DNA of 64,000 nucleotides from Paraburkholderia sejongensis (GTDB lineage: Bacteria > Pseudomonadota > Gammaproteobacteria > Burkholderiales > Burkholderiaceae). Of the stretch, positions 1-9,744 are shown piece by piece. Numbering within the stretch: the first letter of the stretch is position 1; every line of letters starts with the position of its first letter. A model generated the notes under the pieces. That model searched no databases, was not told the origin of the DNA, and was given only the letters and a program-made list of their open reading frames with translations. The stretch spans positions 248,001 through 312,000 of the forward strand of contig NZ_JAJITD010000004.1 in assembly GCF_020880815.1 (NCBI RefSeq), read 5' to 3'. The position numbers and the translations under genes were made by a program.

Positions 1-597
1 GGCAACCTGCGCGCGGCGCTCGCGCTCGCGCAGTCCGACGCGGCGCGCGGCGAGGGCGTGCTGGTGGTGATGAACAACCAGATATTCGCCGCGCGCGACG
101 TGACAAAGGCTGCAAGTTTCGAGCTGGGCGCATTCGAGGCGCCGCCTTTTGGTGCGCTCGGTCGGGTGGAAGCGTCGGGCCGCGTCGTGATGCGGCGCCG
201 GCGCGCCAACACCGCGCTGCGCTTGCCGCTGGACCTGGAAGCGCTCGACACGCTGCCGCGCGTGGATATCGTGCTCTCTTACGCGGGCGCCGACGCCGTT
301 GCGATCGAAGCCTTCGTGGCGGCGGGCAGCCGCGCGATCGTGAGCGCGGGCCTCGTGCCCGGCCGCCCGGCCGCCGCGGAGCAGGCCGCGCTCGCGCGAG
401 CGGCGCAACGCGGCGTGGTGGTGGTGCAGTCGAGCCGCGCGCCGCGCGGCGAGGTGCCGCTGCAGGCGTTTCTCGAAGCAGCCGGTGTGCTCGCGGGCGG
501 CGATCTCGCCCCGCAGAAGCTGCGCATTGTGCTGATGCTGGCGCTCAGTTGTACGACCGATCGCTTGCAGATCCAGCGATGGATCGACGAGGCGTAA
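1..597 (+). CDS. L-asparaginase, C-terminal part (partial at window start)
   Basis: The open frame runs in from the window edge and ends at 597, so the N-terminal half with the catalytic threonines is outside. The visible 198 residues match the C-terminal half of bacterial type I/II asparaginases: an EGVLVVMNNQIFAARDVTKA segment, a central stretch ending in the VDIVLSYAGAD strand, and the GSRAIVSAGLVPGRPA segment that leads to the last helix. Members of this family hydrolyse L-asparagine to aspartate and ammonia. Whether this one is cytoplasmic or periplasmic cannot be told without the N-terminus. The gene converges on the porin at 793-1974. Confidence 0.85.
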   Translation, partial: GNLRAALALAQSDAARGEGVLVVMNNQIFAARDVTKAASFELGAFEAPPFGALGRVEASGRVVMRRRRANTALRLPLDLEALDTLPRVDIVLSYAGADAVAIEAFVAAGSRAIVSAGLVPGRPAAAEQAALARAAQRGVVVVQSSRAPRGEVPLQAFLEAAGVLAGGDLAPQKLRIVLMLALSCTTDRLQIQRWIDEA

Positions 598-765
598 GAC
601 AGGTTCGTGTGAATCCACCGGGAGCGCTATTAGCCATGACCGCCTCGGTGATTGCTCGCCTCAATACAAGGAGAGGGAATAGGAGTGCAAAAGTATTCGA
701 CTCGAGGGAGGCGCGGAACCTGCCGAAGGCACACGACGTTCCAGATGTCGTATGCCTCTCTATCG

Positions 766-788
766 GAAAAGGCTGATATGAAAAGCCT
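766..788 (-). terminator. Possible intrinsic terminator of the first porin gene
   Basis: A 5-bp stem (AGGCT/AGCCT, 770-774 with 784-788) with a 9-nt loop lies just past the porin stop on the minus strand and is followed by a short T run. The stem is short, so this is a modest candidate. Confidence 0.4.
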
Positions 789-792
789 CTTA

Positions 793-1974
793 TCAAAAAG
801 CAATCGCCAGCCCAAACATCGCGACAAATTGATTCGGCGTTGAAGACGGAGTCGTATTCTGCGAGTCCCCCACGGCCGGCCTCGCATCGATGATATCTCC
901 GCTGCCGCCAATGCCGAGCGTGTGCCCCGACGCGTGCTGAAACGCCTGCAGCGCATAGAGCGTAGTGCGTTGCGACAGGTGGTACAGCTCCTTGAGCGAT
1001 ACCTGCTGGTAGCGGGCTGCGTCATCAATTCCATTGGCAGACGAAGCGTGCGTGAAGCTATAGCCGGCTGCCAGATCGACCCGGGTACTTGCCTTGTAAC
1101 TTACCAGCGCACCGTAGGTATTGAACACAGCGGTATCGCTGAAAAGCGAATGACCGTCGGGCTGATAGATCACGTTCGAATAGTTCAGGCCGAACACAAT
1201 ATTGCCCAACGTATAGTTGGCGGCAGCGGCGAGGTGCTGGACGACGCGCGCGGACAGATATCCATTGTTCACCACTGAGTGAGAAAATTGTGCGCTGGCG
1301 TTCGGATCGAAGCTCCCCTCGACGTTGCCCGTGTTGTACATGCGGATGTACCCGACGCCGGCTGCAAGCGGACCGCCGTCATAACGCAGTGCCGCACTTA
1401 TGAGACTGCCGCTTTGCACGCTGCCAGGCACCCCGCCGAAGCCGTACTGCACACTGCCACGAATTCCATATATCGCGGGCGATGCATAGGTTACCGAATT
1501 GTTTGCACGAATGTCGGTGTCGAATCCATCGATATCGGCAGGGTGTGCACCGGTTGCGCCAGTCAGGTAGGTCACCGGCCCCAACACCCCCATGAGCAGA
1601 TAGTACGGCGTGTACTGACGACCCATGGTCAACGTACCGATCTGTGTGTCCTGCAACCCGACATACGCGTACCGGTTGAATGCCAGCCCCGGCGTTTGCT
1701 CGGCCCCGGTCCCGGGATCGAAGCCTTGCTGCAGGTCGAAAATCGCGCGCAGGGTCGGGCTGAGCACCTCCGTTCCCTTCAGTCCAAACTTGGACGCATA
1801 CAGATTGCCTTGCCGCATGTACACGTTCGAATGGCCATTCTGATTATTCGCGTACACGATTGCTTCGTCGACGTTCCCATACAGGGTGACGCTGCTTTGC
1901 GAGAATGCCGGCGACGATACGGTCGCGGCGCACAGGATCAACGGCCGGGCAAGAGGAGCAAGTTTGAATTTCAC
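793..1974 (-). CDS. Gram-negative porin (OmpC-like, Burkholderiales type)
   Basis: A 393-residue outer-membrane trimeric porin. It has a signal peptide ending near AFSQ, then SSVTLYGNVDEAIVY, the typical first strand of Burkholderiales porins. The LTMGRQYTPYY segment after the second pair of strands and the C-terminal phenylalanine (GLAIAF) are also family hallmarks. The start is the only good methionine before the signal peptide. These porins let small hydrophilic solutes diffuse through the outer membrane; specificity cannot be read from sequence. It stands alone, convergent with the asparaginase gene and downstream of the dehydrogenase operon on the same strand. A second porin lies at 60636-61787. 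Confidence 0.92.
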   Translation of the reverse strand: MKFKLAPLARPLILCAATVSSPAFSQSSVTLYGNVDEAIVYANNQNGHSNVYMRQGNLYASKFGLKGTEVLSPTLRAIFDLQQGFDPGTGAEQTPGLAFNRYAYVGLQDTQIGTLTMGRQYTPYYLLMGVLGPVTYLTGATGAHPADIDGFDTDIRANNSVTYASPAIYGIRGSVQYGFGGVPGSVQSGSLISAALRYDGGPLAAGVGYIRMYNTGNVEGSFDPNASAQFSHSVVNNGYLSARVVQHLAAAANYTLGNIVFGLNYSNVIYQPDGHSLFSDTAVFNTYGALVSYKASTRVDLAAGYSFTHASSANGIDDAARYQQVSLKELYHLSQRTTLYALQAFQHASGHTLGIGGSGDIIDARPAVGDSQNTTPSSTPNQFVAMFGLAIAF

Positions 1975-2134
1975 GATACATTTCGTCAGTTGTACTGGTC
2001 GTGCGCTTCTCCATACCCCGGAAGCACCCGCAGCGATGTTTTTCGGTTCTTAACGCGGTGGATCGGACCGATCTTTATCACGTCCATCCGAACCGGTCAG
2101 ATGCTCTCACCATCTGAAGGCGCTGGATGCTACC

Positions 2135-2151
2135 AAAAAAGCTCCGGCTTT
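2135..2151 (-). terminator. Possible intrinsic terminator after the dehydrogenase cytochrome gene
   Basis: On the minus strand, just past the stop at 2157, AAAGC-CGGA-GCTTT forms a short hairpin running into a T6 tract (A run at 2135-2140 on the plus strand). The stem is small but the T tract is clean. Confidence 0.5.
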
Positions 2152-2156
2152 GCGTT

Positions 2157-3470
2157 CTACCGCGCAGCGCTCTGCCTGGTCCCCAGCGGCGCCTGGGCGC
2201 CCAGGCTTTCGCGCGCCCGCTTCACGTCGTCGGCGCTGACGGCCGCCGCGGCATTGCCCATGCTGTTACGCACATAGGTGCCGACCGCAGCGACCTCGGC
2301 ATCGGAAAGTTTCCAGCTGAAATTCGGCATCGCCGCTCCGGTCGGATTACTGTGCGTCACTGCCCCGCGACTGCCGACGAGGATGGTGCGTAACAGGTTG
2401 GTTGTTACCGGCGCCTGAATGCCGGAGTTGCTGCTCAACGACGACACCATCCCGGACACCCCCGTGCCCGACGAGCGATGACACGCGATGCAATTGGCGA
2501 TGAACAGTTCGTGACCGGCTGCCATCACTGGATTACTCGCATCGAGCGGTGCCGGTGGCCTGTTGTCCGATCCGGGGAAGCTCTTCAGATACACCGCCAT
2601 CCCATGCAGATCCTGCGTCGTCGCGTACTGGAGCGAGTTGGTTACCGCTTCGGCCATCGGGCCCGACGCGACGCTGCGCGCATTGCCGCCCGTCTGCAGA
2701 TACTGGACGATCTCTTCCGGCGTCCAGTTGCCCAGGCCGGTGTAGGTGTTGCTCGTGATCTCGGGCGCGAACCACCCCTGCAGCAGACCTCCCTGCAACG
2801 GCGCCCTGTCGCCACCGAGGAAATTCTTCGCCGTATGACACGCGCCGCAATGACCCAGGCCCTGCACCAGATACGCGCCCCGATTCCATTCCACTGACTG
2901 CGTATCGTCATGCCTGAACGGCGTATTGTCGAAGAACAGCAGGTTCCAGCCGAATATCAGCCAACGGATATTGAACGGGAATGGCAACTGGTTGGACACG
3001 ACCGGATTGTGAACCGCAGGCACGGTATCCAGATATGCCTTGATATCGCGGATATCCTGATCCTTGATCCTCACGTACGCGGTGTACGGCATCGCGGGGT
3101 ACAGAAACTCGCCGTGCCGGCCGCGGCCTTGACGGACCGCGCGAATGAACTCTTCGTCGGTCCACTCGCCGATGCCAGTTTCCTTGTCCGGTGTGATGTT
3201 GCTCGAAATCAGCTTGCCGAACGGCGTCTGAAGCGGCAGGCCGCCCGCAAACGGCTTGCCGCCTTCGGCGGTGTGACACGCGATGCAGTCACCCAGACGC
3301 GCGAGATACATGCCCCGCGCGACAGCGTCATCGCCCGGCTTGGGTGCGGCCGGCCGCGGCGCGGCTGCTGTTTGCGCGTCGACGCTGCCGGCGTGGCCCG
3401 CTGCGAACAAAGCCGAGGCGGCGACCGCAAGCGTGGTCACGACGGCAATCAAGGTCTTTTTCCTGTCCAT
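2157..3470 (-). CDS. Triheme cytochrome c subunit of membrane-bound FAD dehydrogenase
   Basis: A 437-residue periplasmic cytochrome with a signal peptide (MDRKKTLIAVVTT onward) and three CXXCH haem sites: GDCIACH, GHCGACH and ANCIACH. This is the layout of the cytochrome subunit of gluconate 2-dehydrogenase, FAD-glucose dehydrogenase and related enzymes, which passes electrons from the flavoprotein to ubiquinone. I start at 3470, two bases after the flavoprotein stop; a longer frame reaching 3536 would overlap that gene and bury the signal peptide. It is the last gene of a gamma-alpha-beta operon. The substrate is set by the flavoprotein. Confidence 0.9.
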   Translation of the reverse strand: MDRKKTLIAVVTTLAVAASALFAAGHAGSVDAQTAAAPRPAAPKPGDDAVARGMYLARLGDCIACHTAEGGKPFAGGLPLQTPFGKLISSNITPDKETGIGEWTDEEFIRAVRQGRGRHGEFLYPAMPYTAYVRIKDQDIRDIKAYLDTVPAVHNPVVSNQLPFPFNIRWLIFGWNLLFFDNTPFRHDDTQSVEWNRGAYLVQGLGHCGACHTAKNFLGGDRAPLQGGLLQGWFAPEITSNTYTGLGNWTPEEIVQYLQTGGNARSVASGPMAEAVTNSLQYATTQDLHGMAVYLKSFPGSDNRPPAPLDASNPVMAAGHELFIANCIACHRSSGTGVSGMVSSLSSNSGIQAPVTTNLLRTILVGSRGAVTHSNPTGAAMPNFSWKLSDAEVAAVGTYVRNSMGNAAAAVSADDVKRARESLGAQAPLGTRQSAAR

Positions 3471-3472
3471 GA

Positions 3473-5245
3473 TCACCCCTTCACCAGAGGACCCGGCGAT
3501 TTCAGATACGTCGCCTTGATCGCCTCCGCTGCCCACAGCGTCAATGCGGCGACCGTACCTGTCGGGTTGTAGCCGCCGTTATTCGCGAATGCCGACGCAC
3601 CGACCACGAACGTGTTGTGCACGTCCCAGCTCTGCAGATAGCGATTGAGCGCGCTCGTCTTCGGATCGTCGCCGATGATCGCGCCACCGGTCGTATGCGA
3701 CGACAAGTTGTCCATCGGCGAAAACGGCTTCGCGGTCGGCTCGCTGCGCACTACTGTCTTTGCCCCCATCGCATGGCCAATCTCCACCGACCTGTCCGCC
3801 ATGAACCGGGCCGAACGCTTGTCGTTTTCGATCCAGTCGAAGGTCACGCGCAACAGTGGCTGGCCATGGCGATCCTTGTAGGTCGGATCGAGATCGAGAA
3901 ACACGTCGCGATGCGGATAGCTGTTACCCATGCAGTACACGGAATTGAAGTTCTGGTACGCATGCTGATACGCCTTCTTCCATTCGCTGCCCCACCGGGG
4001 CGTCCCCGGCGGAACACCGCCGGCGAGTCCGATCGGTCGACCATTGGTCGAATGGATCAGCGCGACTCCACCACCGATGAAATCGTGGTTCGAATGGTCG
4101 AAGTTATCGCCATTGAAGTCGTCGATAGCCTGCGCGAGCGCACCGGCTCCAATGAAGGGATTCAGCCGCTCGTTTTCGAAAAACACCGATGCGCCGGCTA
4201 TGGTCTGATAGGCGTAGTTTCGACCCACCACGCCTTCGCCGGTATCGCGGTTATACGGCTTGCCGATACCCGAGAGCAGCATCAGGCGCACATTGTCCAT
4301 CTGGTACGCGGCGATGACGACGATGTCCGCCGGTTGTTCCCACTCGTTGTTCTCGTGATCGATGAAGGTGACGCCGGTGGCGGTCTTTTTGTCATCGGTG
4401 AGATTAACGCGCAGTACCTCGGCCTCGCTGATTACGCTGAAGTTCGTGCGCTGCATTAGCGCGGGCAGAATGCACGCCTGCGGGCTGCTCTTCGACCAGT
4501 TGCCGCAACCGAAGAACTCGCAGTAGCCGCAATACGTGCAAGGCGCCATCCGCACGCCGAGCGGGTTCACATACGCGCCCGATGTGTTGCCGGCCGGCAC
4601 CGGAAACGGGTGATAGCCGAGTCCGCGTGTGGCTTTATCGAAGATCATCGCGGCCTGGGTGCGCTCGAGCGGTGGCAGAGGATAGTCGCGATTGCGCGGA
4701 CCTTCGAACGGATTGCCGCCTTCCTGGATCTTGCCCTGGATGTTGCCCGCGCGACCGGACGTGCCCGCGAGCCGCTCGAATCTGTCGTAGAACGGTTCGA
4801 GATCGCTGTAAGTCACGCCCCAGTCCTGCACCTGCATACCCTCGAGAAACCGGCCTTTGCCATAGCGCTCGACGGTATTCGTGTAGGTCTTGAAATCGGT
4901 CGGCAGGAAGCGCCACGTCATGCCGTTCCAGTGCGTGCCCGCACCGCCCGCTCCCCAGCCGAACTGATAGGTGTTCAGCTCACGCAACGGCAGCGCGGTC
5001 TGATTGACGTTATTGCGGAACGTCAGCGTTTCGACCGCGGGCGGCTGCAGTAGGGCGCGGCGCGTGGCGAAGCGCAACTCGTCGGTACTGATCGTGGTGG
5101 GGAAATCGCTGCTGGTGTCACGCCAGGCGCCGCGTTCGATTGCGACCACATTCAGGCCCGCCTGCGTGAGTTCGTTCGCCATCAACGACCCGGCCCAACC
5201 CAAACCTATGATGACGGCGTCAACCTTGGCACGCTTGTTTGCCAT
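3473..5245 (-). CDS. GMC-family FAD dehydrogenase, gluconate 2-dehydrogenase-type large subunit
   Basis: A 590-residue flavoprotein. The N-terminal dinucleotide fold has the motif GLGWAGS (residues about 14-20), and the C-terminal GMC_oxred_C region has VGASAFANNGGYNPTGT, where the catalytic His/Asn region of this family lies. A cysteine cluster around CTYCGYCEFFGCGNW is typical of the membrane dehydrogenases that carry a 3Fe-4S cluster. Length fits gluconate dehydrogenases (about 590-615) better than the shorter FAD-glucose dehydrogenases (about 540). It should oxidise a sugar or sugar acid in the periplasm and reduce its cytochrome partner. There is no signal peptide of its own, so export probably depends on the gamma subunit upstream. 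Confidence 0.9.
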   Translation of the reverse strand: MANKRAKVDAVIIGLGWAGSLMANELTQAGLNVVAIERGAWRDTSSDFPTTISTDELRFATRRALLQPPAVETLTFRNNVNQTALPLRELNTYQFGWGAGGAGTHWNGMTWRFLPTDFKTYTNTVERYGKGRFLEGMQVQDWGVTYSDLEPFYDRFERLAGTSGRAGNIQGKIQEGGNPFEGPRNRDYPLPPLERTQAAMIFDKATRGLGYHPFPVPAGNTSGAYVNPLGVRMAPCTYCGYCEFFGCGNWSKSSPQACILPALMQRTNFSVISEAEVLRVNLTDDKKTATGVTFIDHENNEWEQPADIVVIAAYQMDNVRLMLLSGIGKPYNRDTGEGVVGRNYAYQTIAGASVFFENERLNPFIGAGALAQAIDDFNGDNFDHSNHDFIGGGVALIHSTNGRPIGLAGGVPPGTPRWGSEWKKAYQHAYQNFNSVYCMGNSYPHRDVFLDLDPTYKDRHGQPLLRVTFDWIENDKRSARFMADRSVEIGHAMGAKTVVRSEPTAKPFSPMDNLSSHTTGGAIIGDDPKTSALNRYLQSWDVHNTFVVGASAFANNGGYNPTGTVAALTLWAAEAIKATYLKSPGPLVKG

Positions 5246-5310
5246 GTCACTCTCCGCAAAAGCGATGGGGGGTGATGCTCGTTATATCCGCCGACGCCGG
5301 CTGCGGCTGC

Positions 5311-6018
5311 TCAGTTCTTGCTGTTGATGAGGCTGATGGGGATGATCTTCAGGTCTTCGCCGCGGCGGCCGATCACGTCGCGAAAGTCGTATTGCGCGCC
5401 GGGAAAACCGAGCATCTTCCAGCCCGCCATGTCTTTGTTGCCACCGTAGATCGGGTCGGCAAAATAGCCTTCGCGCACGTTCTGCAGCAGCATGTTGAAA
5501 AATGCCTTTGAATCGACCGAACCGAGTGCGAGCTCGCCCGATTCGAGTTGCGTTAATAGCGCATCCTGCTGGGTCGGAGAAAGCGCCTGAAACGCTTTTC
5601 CATCGAATGTTTTCTTGCAGTGCGTGTCGAGTGCGCCGAGGCCGGCGCGGTAGCGCTGCGCAGGTGTGTCGCTAAACTGCGGGCCCTGTTGCGGCGTGCC
5701 CTGCGTAAAGGAGCCGAGTCGGTACTGCATCACGGCGTTACCGAAGTCCCCGCTCAACTGGCGATCGATAAACAGCGCACATCCCGCTTCCTTGCCGCCG
5801 ATGCTGATCTCATCGTGTGGAATCAAACGGTCCGCGATTGCTTCGAGCGCCGCCGCTTCGTCAGCGGTGAGGTATTTCCAGCCATCCGGTGTCACGGGTT
5901 CGGGCAGCACGACTGGGTCCTTGACCCATGGCATGCCACCGTAAATTACTTTGGCTTTGGCTACCACCACGGTCGCCGCGAACATCAGCATTGACGAGAG
6001 AAATTTTCGCCGTAGCAC
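5311..6018 (-). CDS. Gluconate 2-dehydrogenase subunit 3 family protein (gamma subunit)
   Basis: A 235-residue protein of the gluconate 2-dehydrogenase subunit 3 family. The N-terminus LRRKFLSSMLMFAATVVVA resembles a twin-arginine signal, in line with the known role of this subunit in carrying the flavoprotein through the Tat system as a complex. The conserved YLTADEAAALEAIADRLIP region and the later GGNKDMAGWKMLGFPG segment are family hallmarks. It is the first gene of the operon, 65 bp before the flavoprotein gene. The length (235) is closer to gluconate dehydrogenase gamma subunits than to the roughly 170-residue glucose dehydrogenase ones. Confidence 0.88.
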   Translation of the reverse strand: MLRRKFLSSMLMFAATVVVAKAKVIYGGMPWVKDPVVLPEPVTPDGWKYLTADEAAALEAIADRLIPHDEISIGGKEAGCALFIDRQLSGDFGNAVMQYRLGSFTQGTPQQGPQFSDTPAQRYRAGLGALDTHCKKTFDGKAFQALSPTQQDALLTQLESGELALGSVDSKAFFNMLLQNVREGYFADPIYGGNKDMAGWKMLGFPGAQYDFRDVIGRRGEDLKIIPISLINSKN

Positions 6019-6411
6019 TTCGTCCTCCAGATAGACGCAGAACGCGACATGCTTTTAACAATGCTGCTGCCAGTCTGACTCGGTCGATAGATATAGTCTC
6101 GCGGACAGACCCAGTTTAGTCAGAAGTTAAATTTTTTAAAACAAAAAAATTGCATCTTACTTAGGAGAGTTTTTTATTCTTTCATCCCACTGACTTCTGG
6201 GATAGCCGCACGTTGGTTCGTAAAATATATTGGACTCGCCTTGACTCCTTTGTTTGTCTCGCATAAAAGAATCGTCGAAATACTGCACCTCAAAGATATC
6301 TTTTCGCACGCTGTCTCGACGGCCGTCCTGTCCTCCTGATCAGGCATCCTCTATATAACAAAATATCGTGTCTATATCGATGATTTGCACCAGAGCCCGA
6401 TCGGGTACGTG
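6019..6411. other. Non-coding region upstream of the dehydrogenase operon
   Basis: There is no credible gene here. The stretch is much more AT-rich than its surroundings and should hold the promoter of the minus-strand dehydrogenase operon and the 3' end of rutR. It contains a perfect 6-bp inverted repeat, ATCCCA-N8-TGGGAT (6184-6203), and one copy of the 9-mer AGATATAGT (6089-6097), which also occurs twice upstream of the two-component operon near 29.3 kb. Confidence 0.6.
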
Positions 6412-7104
6412 TCAGGCCTTGCAACCGGTACGCGGCAAGATGCCGGCGAGCACGATGTCGCACAGGTTCCGCTCCACCTCGGCGAAGAACTTGCGGTTTT
6501 TCAACGTCTTGCCGGTCAGCCCTTCCACCTGGAACGAAAAGTCCGCGTAGTGCTGGGTGGTCGCCCACAGAAAAAATATCAGATGGTGCGGCGTCACCGG
6601 CGCGAGCTTGCCGTCCGCGATCCACTGCTCGATGACCGCCTGCTTTTCCTGCACGAGTACCTTGAGATTCGCTAGCAACTCGTTGCCGAACACCGGCGCG
6701 CCTTGCATGATCTCGATGCAGAACAGACGCGAGGCGGCCGGATTGTCACGCGACGCAATCAGCTTCTGATGGATGTACGCGGGGATCGCTTCGACCGGGT
6801 CCTGCTCGACGCTGAACGCGCGCAGCGGCTCAAGCCAGAGCGCCAACAAATCGCGCAGCAGCGAAGCATACAGATCGTCCTTGTTGCGAAAGTAATAGAG
6901 CAGATTGCCCTTGGAAACGTCGGCGCGCTCGGCGATCTGATCGACGCTGGTGCCGTGGAAGCCGAAGGTGGAAAAAAGCTCCAGCGCGGCGTTCAGGATG
7001 TTGCGGCGCTTTTCGTCGATCTGCCGTTGACGGCGCGCCTCGCTCGCCTCGCTGCGTTTGCGTCGCGGTGCGCTTGTCAGTTCTTTGCCGGGCGCCTGTG
7101 ACAT
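6412..7104 (-). CDS. rutR: TetR-family regulator RutR
   Basis: A 230-residue TetR regulator matching RutR, the uracil/thymine-responsive regulator of pyrimidine catabolism. The HTH is visible as FHGTSVDQIAERADVSKGN followed by LLYYF, and the C-terminal domain has the RutR-type ligand region (IEIMQGAPVFGNELL, HLIFFLWATTQHYADF). I start at the methionine beginning MSQAPGKELTS; a longer frame to 7200 adds a non-conserved stretch. It is divergent from rutA. Two operator-like sites lie in the intergenic region, which suggests that it controls both itself and the rut operon. Confidence 0.9.
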   Translation of the reverse strand: MSQAPGKELTSAPRRKRSEASEARRQRQIDEKRRNILNAALELFSTFGFHGTSVDQIAERADVSKGNLLYYFRNKDDLYASLLRDLLALWLEPLRAFSVEQDPVEAIPAYIHQKLIASRDNPAASRLFCIEIMQGAPVFGNELLANLKVLVQEKQAVIEQWIADGKLAPVTPHHLIFFLWATTQHYADFSFQVEGLTGKTLKNRKFFAEVERNLCDIVLAGILPRTGCKA

Positions 7105-7202
7105 CGTCTCGGTGTCGGTATCGAAGTGATTGAAGGGAGCGCCGGAATATAGCACGCGCGTTCCGGCGTTCATGCCAACGGAACGCAACGACTGTGCCAA
7201 TT

Positions 7203-7218
7203 TGCACCAAATGGTTAG
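7203..7218. promoter_or_regulatory. RutR-like operator 1
   Basis: The sequence contains ACCA-AA-TGGT, the core of the RutR consensus as I recall it (TTGACCANNTGGTCAA), with degenerate outer bases (TGC/TAG). It lies about 100 bp upstream of the chosen rutR start, so it could serve autoregulation. Confidence 0.55.
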
Positions 7219-7330
7219 AACTTCGATGGAACGTCACGCGGACGCGGCCCACCCGCGGTGGCCGATGCGAAGCGATGGTGCGTGAGCGCCCATTCTGCGT
7301 GCGGCGATGCGCCAACCATGTGCTCCGTGA

Positions 7331-7346
7331 TGGACCAAATGGTCCA
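7331..7346. promoter_or_regulatory. RutR-like operator 2 (perfect dyad)
   Basis: TGGACCA-AA-TGGTCCA is a perfect 7-bp inverted repeat with the RutR core ACCA-NN-TGGT and only one base per arm different from the Escherichia coli consensus as recalled. It ends 103 bp before the rutA start codon and is the likely control site of the rut operon. Confidence 0.75.
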
Positions 7347-7449
7347 GACAAAACCAGATAAACAGGGCGAACGCCATGATTCTCAAGGGTTTCGGCAAGC
7401 TGGCACGAAGTCTGAATAGCTGAACGCCACATACCTCCGGAGCGATGAC

Positions 7450-8544
7450 ATGAAAGTTGGCGTCTTTCTTCCCATCGGCAACAACGGCTGGCTGATCTCC
7501 GAGCACGCACCGCAGTACATGCCGAGTTTCGAACTCAATCGCGAGATCACGCAACGTGCGGAGCACTACGGCTTCGACTTCGCGCTATCGATGATCAAGC
7601 TGCGTGGCTTCGGCGGCAAAACCGGGTTCTGGGATCACAACCTCGAATCGTTCACGCTGATGGCCGGGCTCGCGGCGGTCACCTCGAAGATCAAGCTGTA
7701 TGCGACCGCCGCTTCGCTCGTGATGCCGCCCGCGATCGTCGCGCGCATGGTGTCCACCATCGATTCGATATCCAATGGCCGCTTCGGCGTCAATCTGGTG
7801 ACGGGTTGGCAGAAGCCCGAGTATTCGCAGATGGGCATGTGGCCGGGCGACCAGTTCTTCGGTACGCGCTATGCGTATCTGTCCGAATACATCCAGGTGA
7901 TGCGCGAATTGTGGTCCGAAGGTCGCTCCGATTTCAAAGGCGAGTACTTCGCGATGGACGATTGCCGCCTGAGCCCGCGTCCCGCCGCGCCGGTCGAAGT
8001 GATCTGCGCGGGCGCGAGCGATGCGGGCATGGAGTTCTCGGCGAAATACGCGGACTACAACTTCTGTTTCGGCAAGGGCGTTAACACGCCGACCGCGTTC
8101 GCGCCCGCCGCGCAACGGCTGATCGACGCGACGCGCGTGACCGGACGCAACGTGTCGACCTATGTGCTGATGATGGTGATCGCCGACGAAACCGATGAAC
8201 TGGCACGCGCCAAATGGGAGCACTACAAGGACGGCGTCGATCACGAAGCCGTGCAGTGGCTCGGCGAGCAGGCGGCGGCCGACAAGCGCTCGGGCGGCGA
8301 CACCAACGTACGGCAGATGGCCGATCCGACTTCGGCGGTGAACATCAACATGGGGACGCTGGTCGGCTCGTACGCGAGCGTGGCCCGCATGCTCGACGAA
8401 GTTGCGACGGTGCCGGGCACCGAAGGCGTGCTGCTGACCTTCGACGATTTCGTGCAAGGCGTCACGCAGTTCGGCGAGCGCATCCAGCCGCTGATGAAAA
8501 GCCGCACTGCGGTTCAGTCGCCGGTCAGCTCGCTTGCCGCCTGA
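7450..8544 (+). CDS. rutA: Pyrimidine monooxygenase RutA
   Basis: A 364-residue flavin-dependent, luciferase-like monooxygenase, the same length as Escherichia coli RutA. It opens the uracil ring between N3 and C4 to give ureidoacrylate, using FMNH2 supplied by RutF. The N-terminus [17 protein letters not shown] and the internal [16 protein letters not shown] are characteristic of RutA. It is the first gene of the operon, followed after 19 bp by rutB. The long leader holds operator 2. Confidence 0.95.
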   Translation: MKVGVFLPIGNNGWLISEHAPQYMPSFELNREITQRAEHYGFDFALSMIKLRGFGGKTGFWDHNLESFTLMAGLAAVTSKIKLYATAASLVMPPAIVARMVSTIDSISNGRFGVNLVTGWQKPEYSQMGMWPGDQFFGTRYAYLSEYIQVMRELWSEGRSDFKGEYFAMDDCRLSPRPAAPVEVICAGASDAGMEFSAKYADYNFCFGKGVNTPTAFAPAAQRLIDATRVTGRNVSTYVLMMVIADETDELARAKWEHYKDGVDHEAVQWLGEQAAADKRSGGDTNVRQMADPTSAVNINMGTLVGSYASVARMLDEVATVPGTEGVLLTFDDFVQGVTQFGERIQPLMKSRTAVQSPVSSLAA

Positions 8545-8563
8545 TTTCCCATCGACGGAACAG

Positions 8564-9355
8564 ATGATGACAGAAGACACCTTGACTCCGATTCGCACCT
8601 TCGGCACGCGCACGCCGCACACGCCAGTCGTTCTGCGATGCCGGCCCGAACCGCTCGCGCTCGATGCGTCGGCGACCGCGCTGATCATCGTCGACATGCA
8701 GAACGCCTATGCATCGTTCGGCGGTTACGTCGATACCGCGGGTTTCGATATCTCGGGCGCGCAGCGGGTGATCGCCAACATCGCGGCGCTCGCCGATGCC
8801 GCGCGCAATGCCGGCATGCCGGTCGTGTACCTGCAAAACGGCTGGGACGCCGCGTATCAGGAAGCGGGTGGGGAAGGCTCGCCGAACTGGCACAAGTCGA
8901 ATGCGCTGAAGACGATGCGCCGCCGCCCGGAACTACACGGGCGCTTCCTCGCCAAGGGCGGCTGGGATTACGAACTGGTCGACGCACTCAAACCGTTGCC
9001 GGGCGATCTGGTGGTGCCCAAGACGCGCTATAGCGGATTCTTCAACAGCACGCTCGACAGCACGTTGCGCGCGCGCGGCATACGCAGCCTGGTTTTCACC
9101 GGCATCGCAACCAACGTATGCGTCGAATCGACGTTGCGCGACGCTTTTCACCTCGAATATTTCGCTGTCATGCTGCGCGACGCGACCCACGACCTGGGCG
9201 GCAAGGCGATGCAGGACGCGACCGAATACAACGTCGAAACGTTCTTCGGCTGGACGTCGGATACGCAGACTTTCATCGAGGCCATGCAAGGCCTGCATGA
9301 AGCAACGAAAACCGGCCGTCCGTCGCAACCCGAACACTCAGGAGAACTCGCATGA
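8564..9355 (+). CDS. rutB: Ureidoacrylate amidohydrolase RutB
   Basis: A 263-residue isochorismatase-family hydrolase. It cleaves ureidoacrylate (peracid) to carbamate and aminoacrylate. The family triad can be followed in the sequence: the aspartate of [11 protein letters not shown], a lysine in the VPKTRYSGF region, and the nucleophilic cysteine of [16 protein letters not shown] start at the first of two adjacent ATG codons; an in-frame extension would overlap rutA. The stop overlaps the rutC start by 4 bp, so the two are probably translationally coupled. Confidence 0.94.
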   Translation: MMTEDTLTPIRTFGTRTPHTPVVLRCRPEPLALDASATALIIVDMQNAYASFGGYVDTAGFDISGAQRVIANIAALADAARNAGMPVVYLQNGWDAAYQEAGGEGSPNWHKSNALKTMRRRPELHGRFLAKGGWDYELVDALKPLPGDLVVPKTRYSGFFNSTLDSTLRARGIRSLVFTGIATNVCVESTLRDAFHLEYFAVMLRDATHDLGGKAMQDATEYNVETFFGWTSDTQTFIEAMQGLHEATKTGRPSQPEHSGELA

Positions 9356-9741
9356 AGCAGTCGATCATTCCCGCAGGCTCCGGCACGCCGATCGCACCGT
9401 TCGTTCCCGGCGTGCTCGCGCAGAACACGCTCTACGTGTCGGGCACCTTGCCGTTCGACGATCAGAACAACGTCGTGCATGTCGGCGACGCGGCGGCCCA
9501 AACCCGCCATGTGCTGGAGACCATTTCGCGAGTGGTTGCGGAGGCGGGCGGCACGATGGCCGACGTCGCATTCAACATGATCATGCTGCGTAACTGGTCG
9601 GACTATGCGGCGATCAACAGCGTGTATGCGGAGTTCTTTCCGGGCGAGAAACCCGCGCGCTATTGCATCCAGTGCGGTCTCGTTAAAGAAGACGCGCTGG
9701 TGGAGATTGCGTCGATCGCGCATATCGGCGACGGAGCGTAG
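9352..9741 (+). CDS. rutC: RutC, aminoacrylate deaminase (RidA/YjgF family)
   Basis: A 129-residue Rid-family protein. RutC was first proposed to reduce aminoacrylate peracid and later shown to speed deamination of 3-aminoacrylate to malonic semialdehyde. The sequence has the family pattern: [11 protein letters not shown], then [17 protein letters not shown], and the terminal [20 protein letters not shown], whose arginine and glutamate are typical active-site residues in Rid proteins. It overlaps rutB by 4 bp and is followed 3 bp later by rutD. Confidence 0.94.
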   Translation: MKQSIIPAGSGTPIAPFVPGVLAQNTLYVSGTLPFDDQNNVVHVGDAAAQTRHVLETISRVVAEAGGTMADVAFNMIMLRNWSDYAAINSVYAEFFPGEKPARYCIQCGLVKEDALVEIASIAHIGDGA

Positions 9742-9744
9742 CGG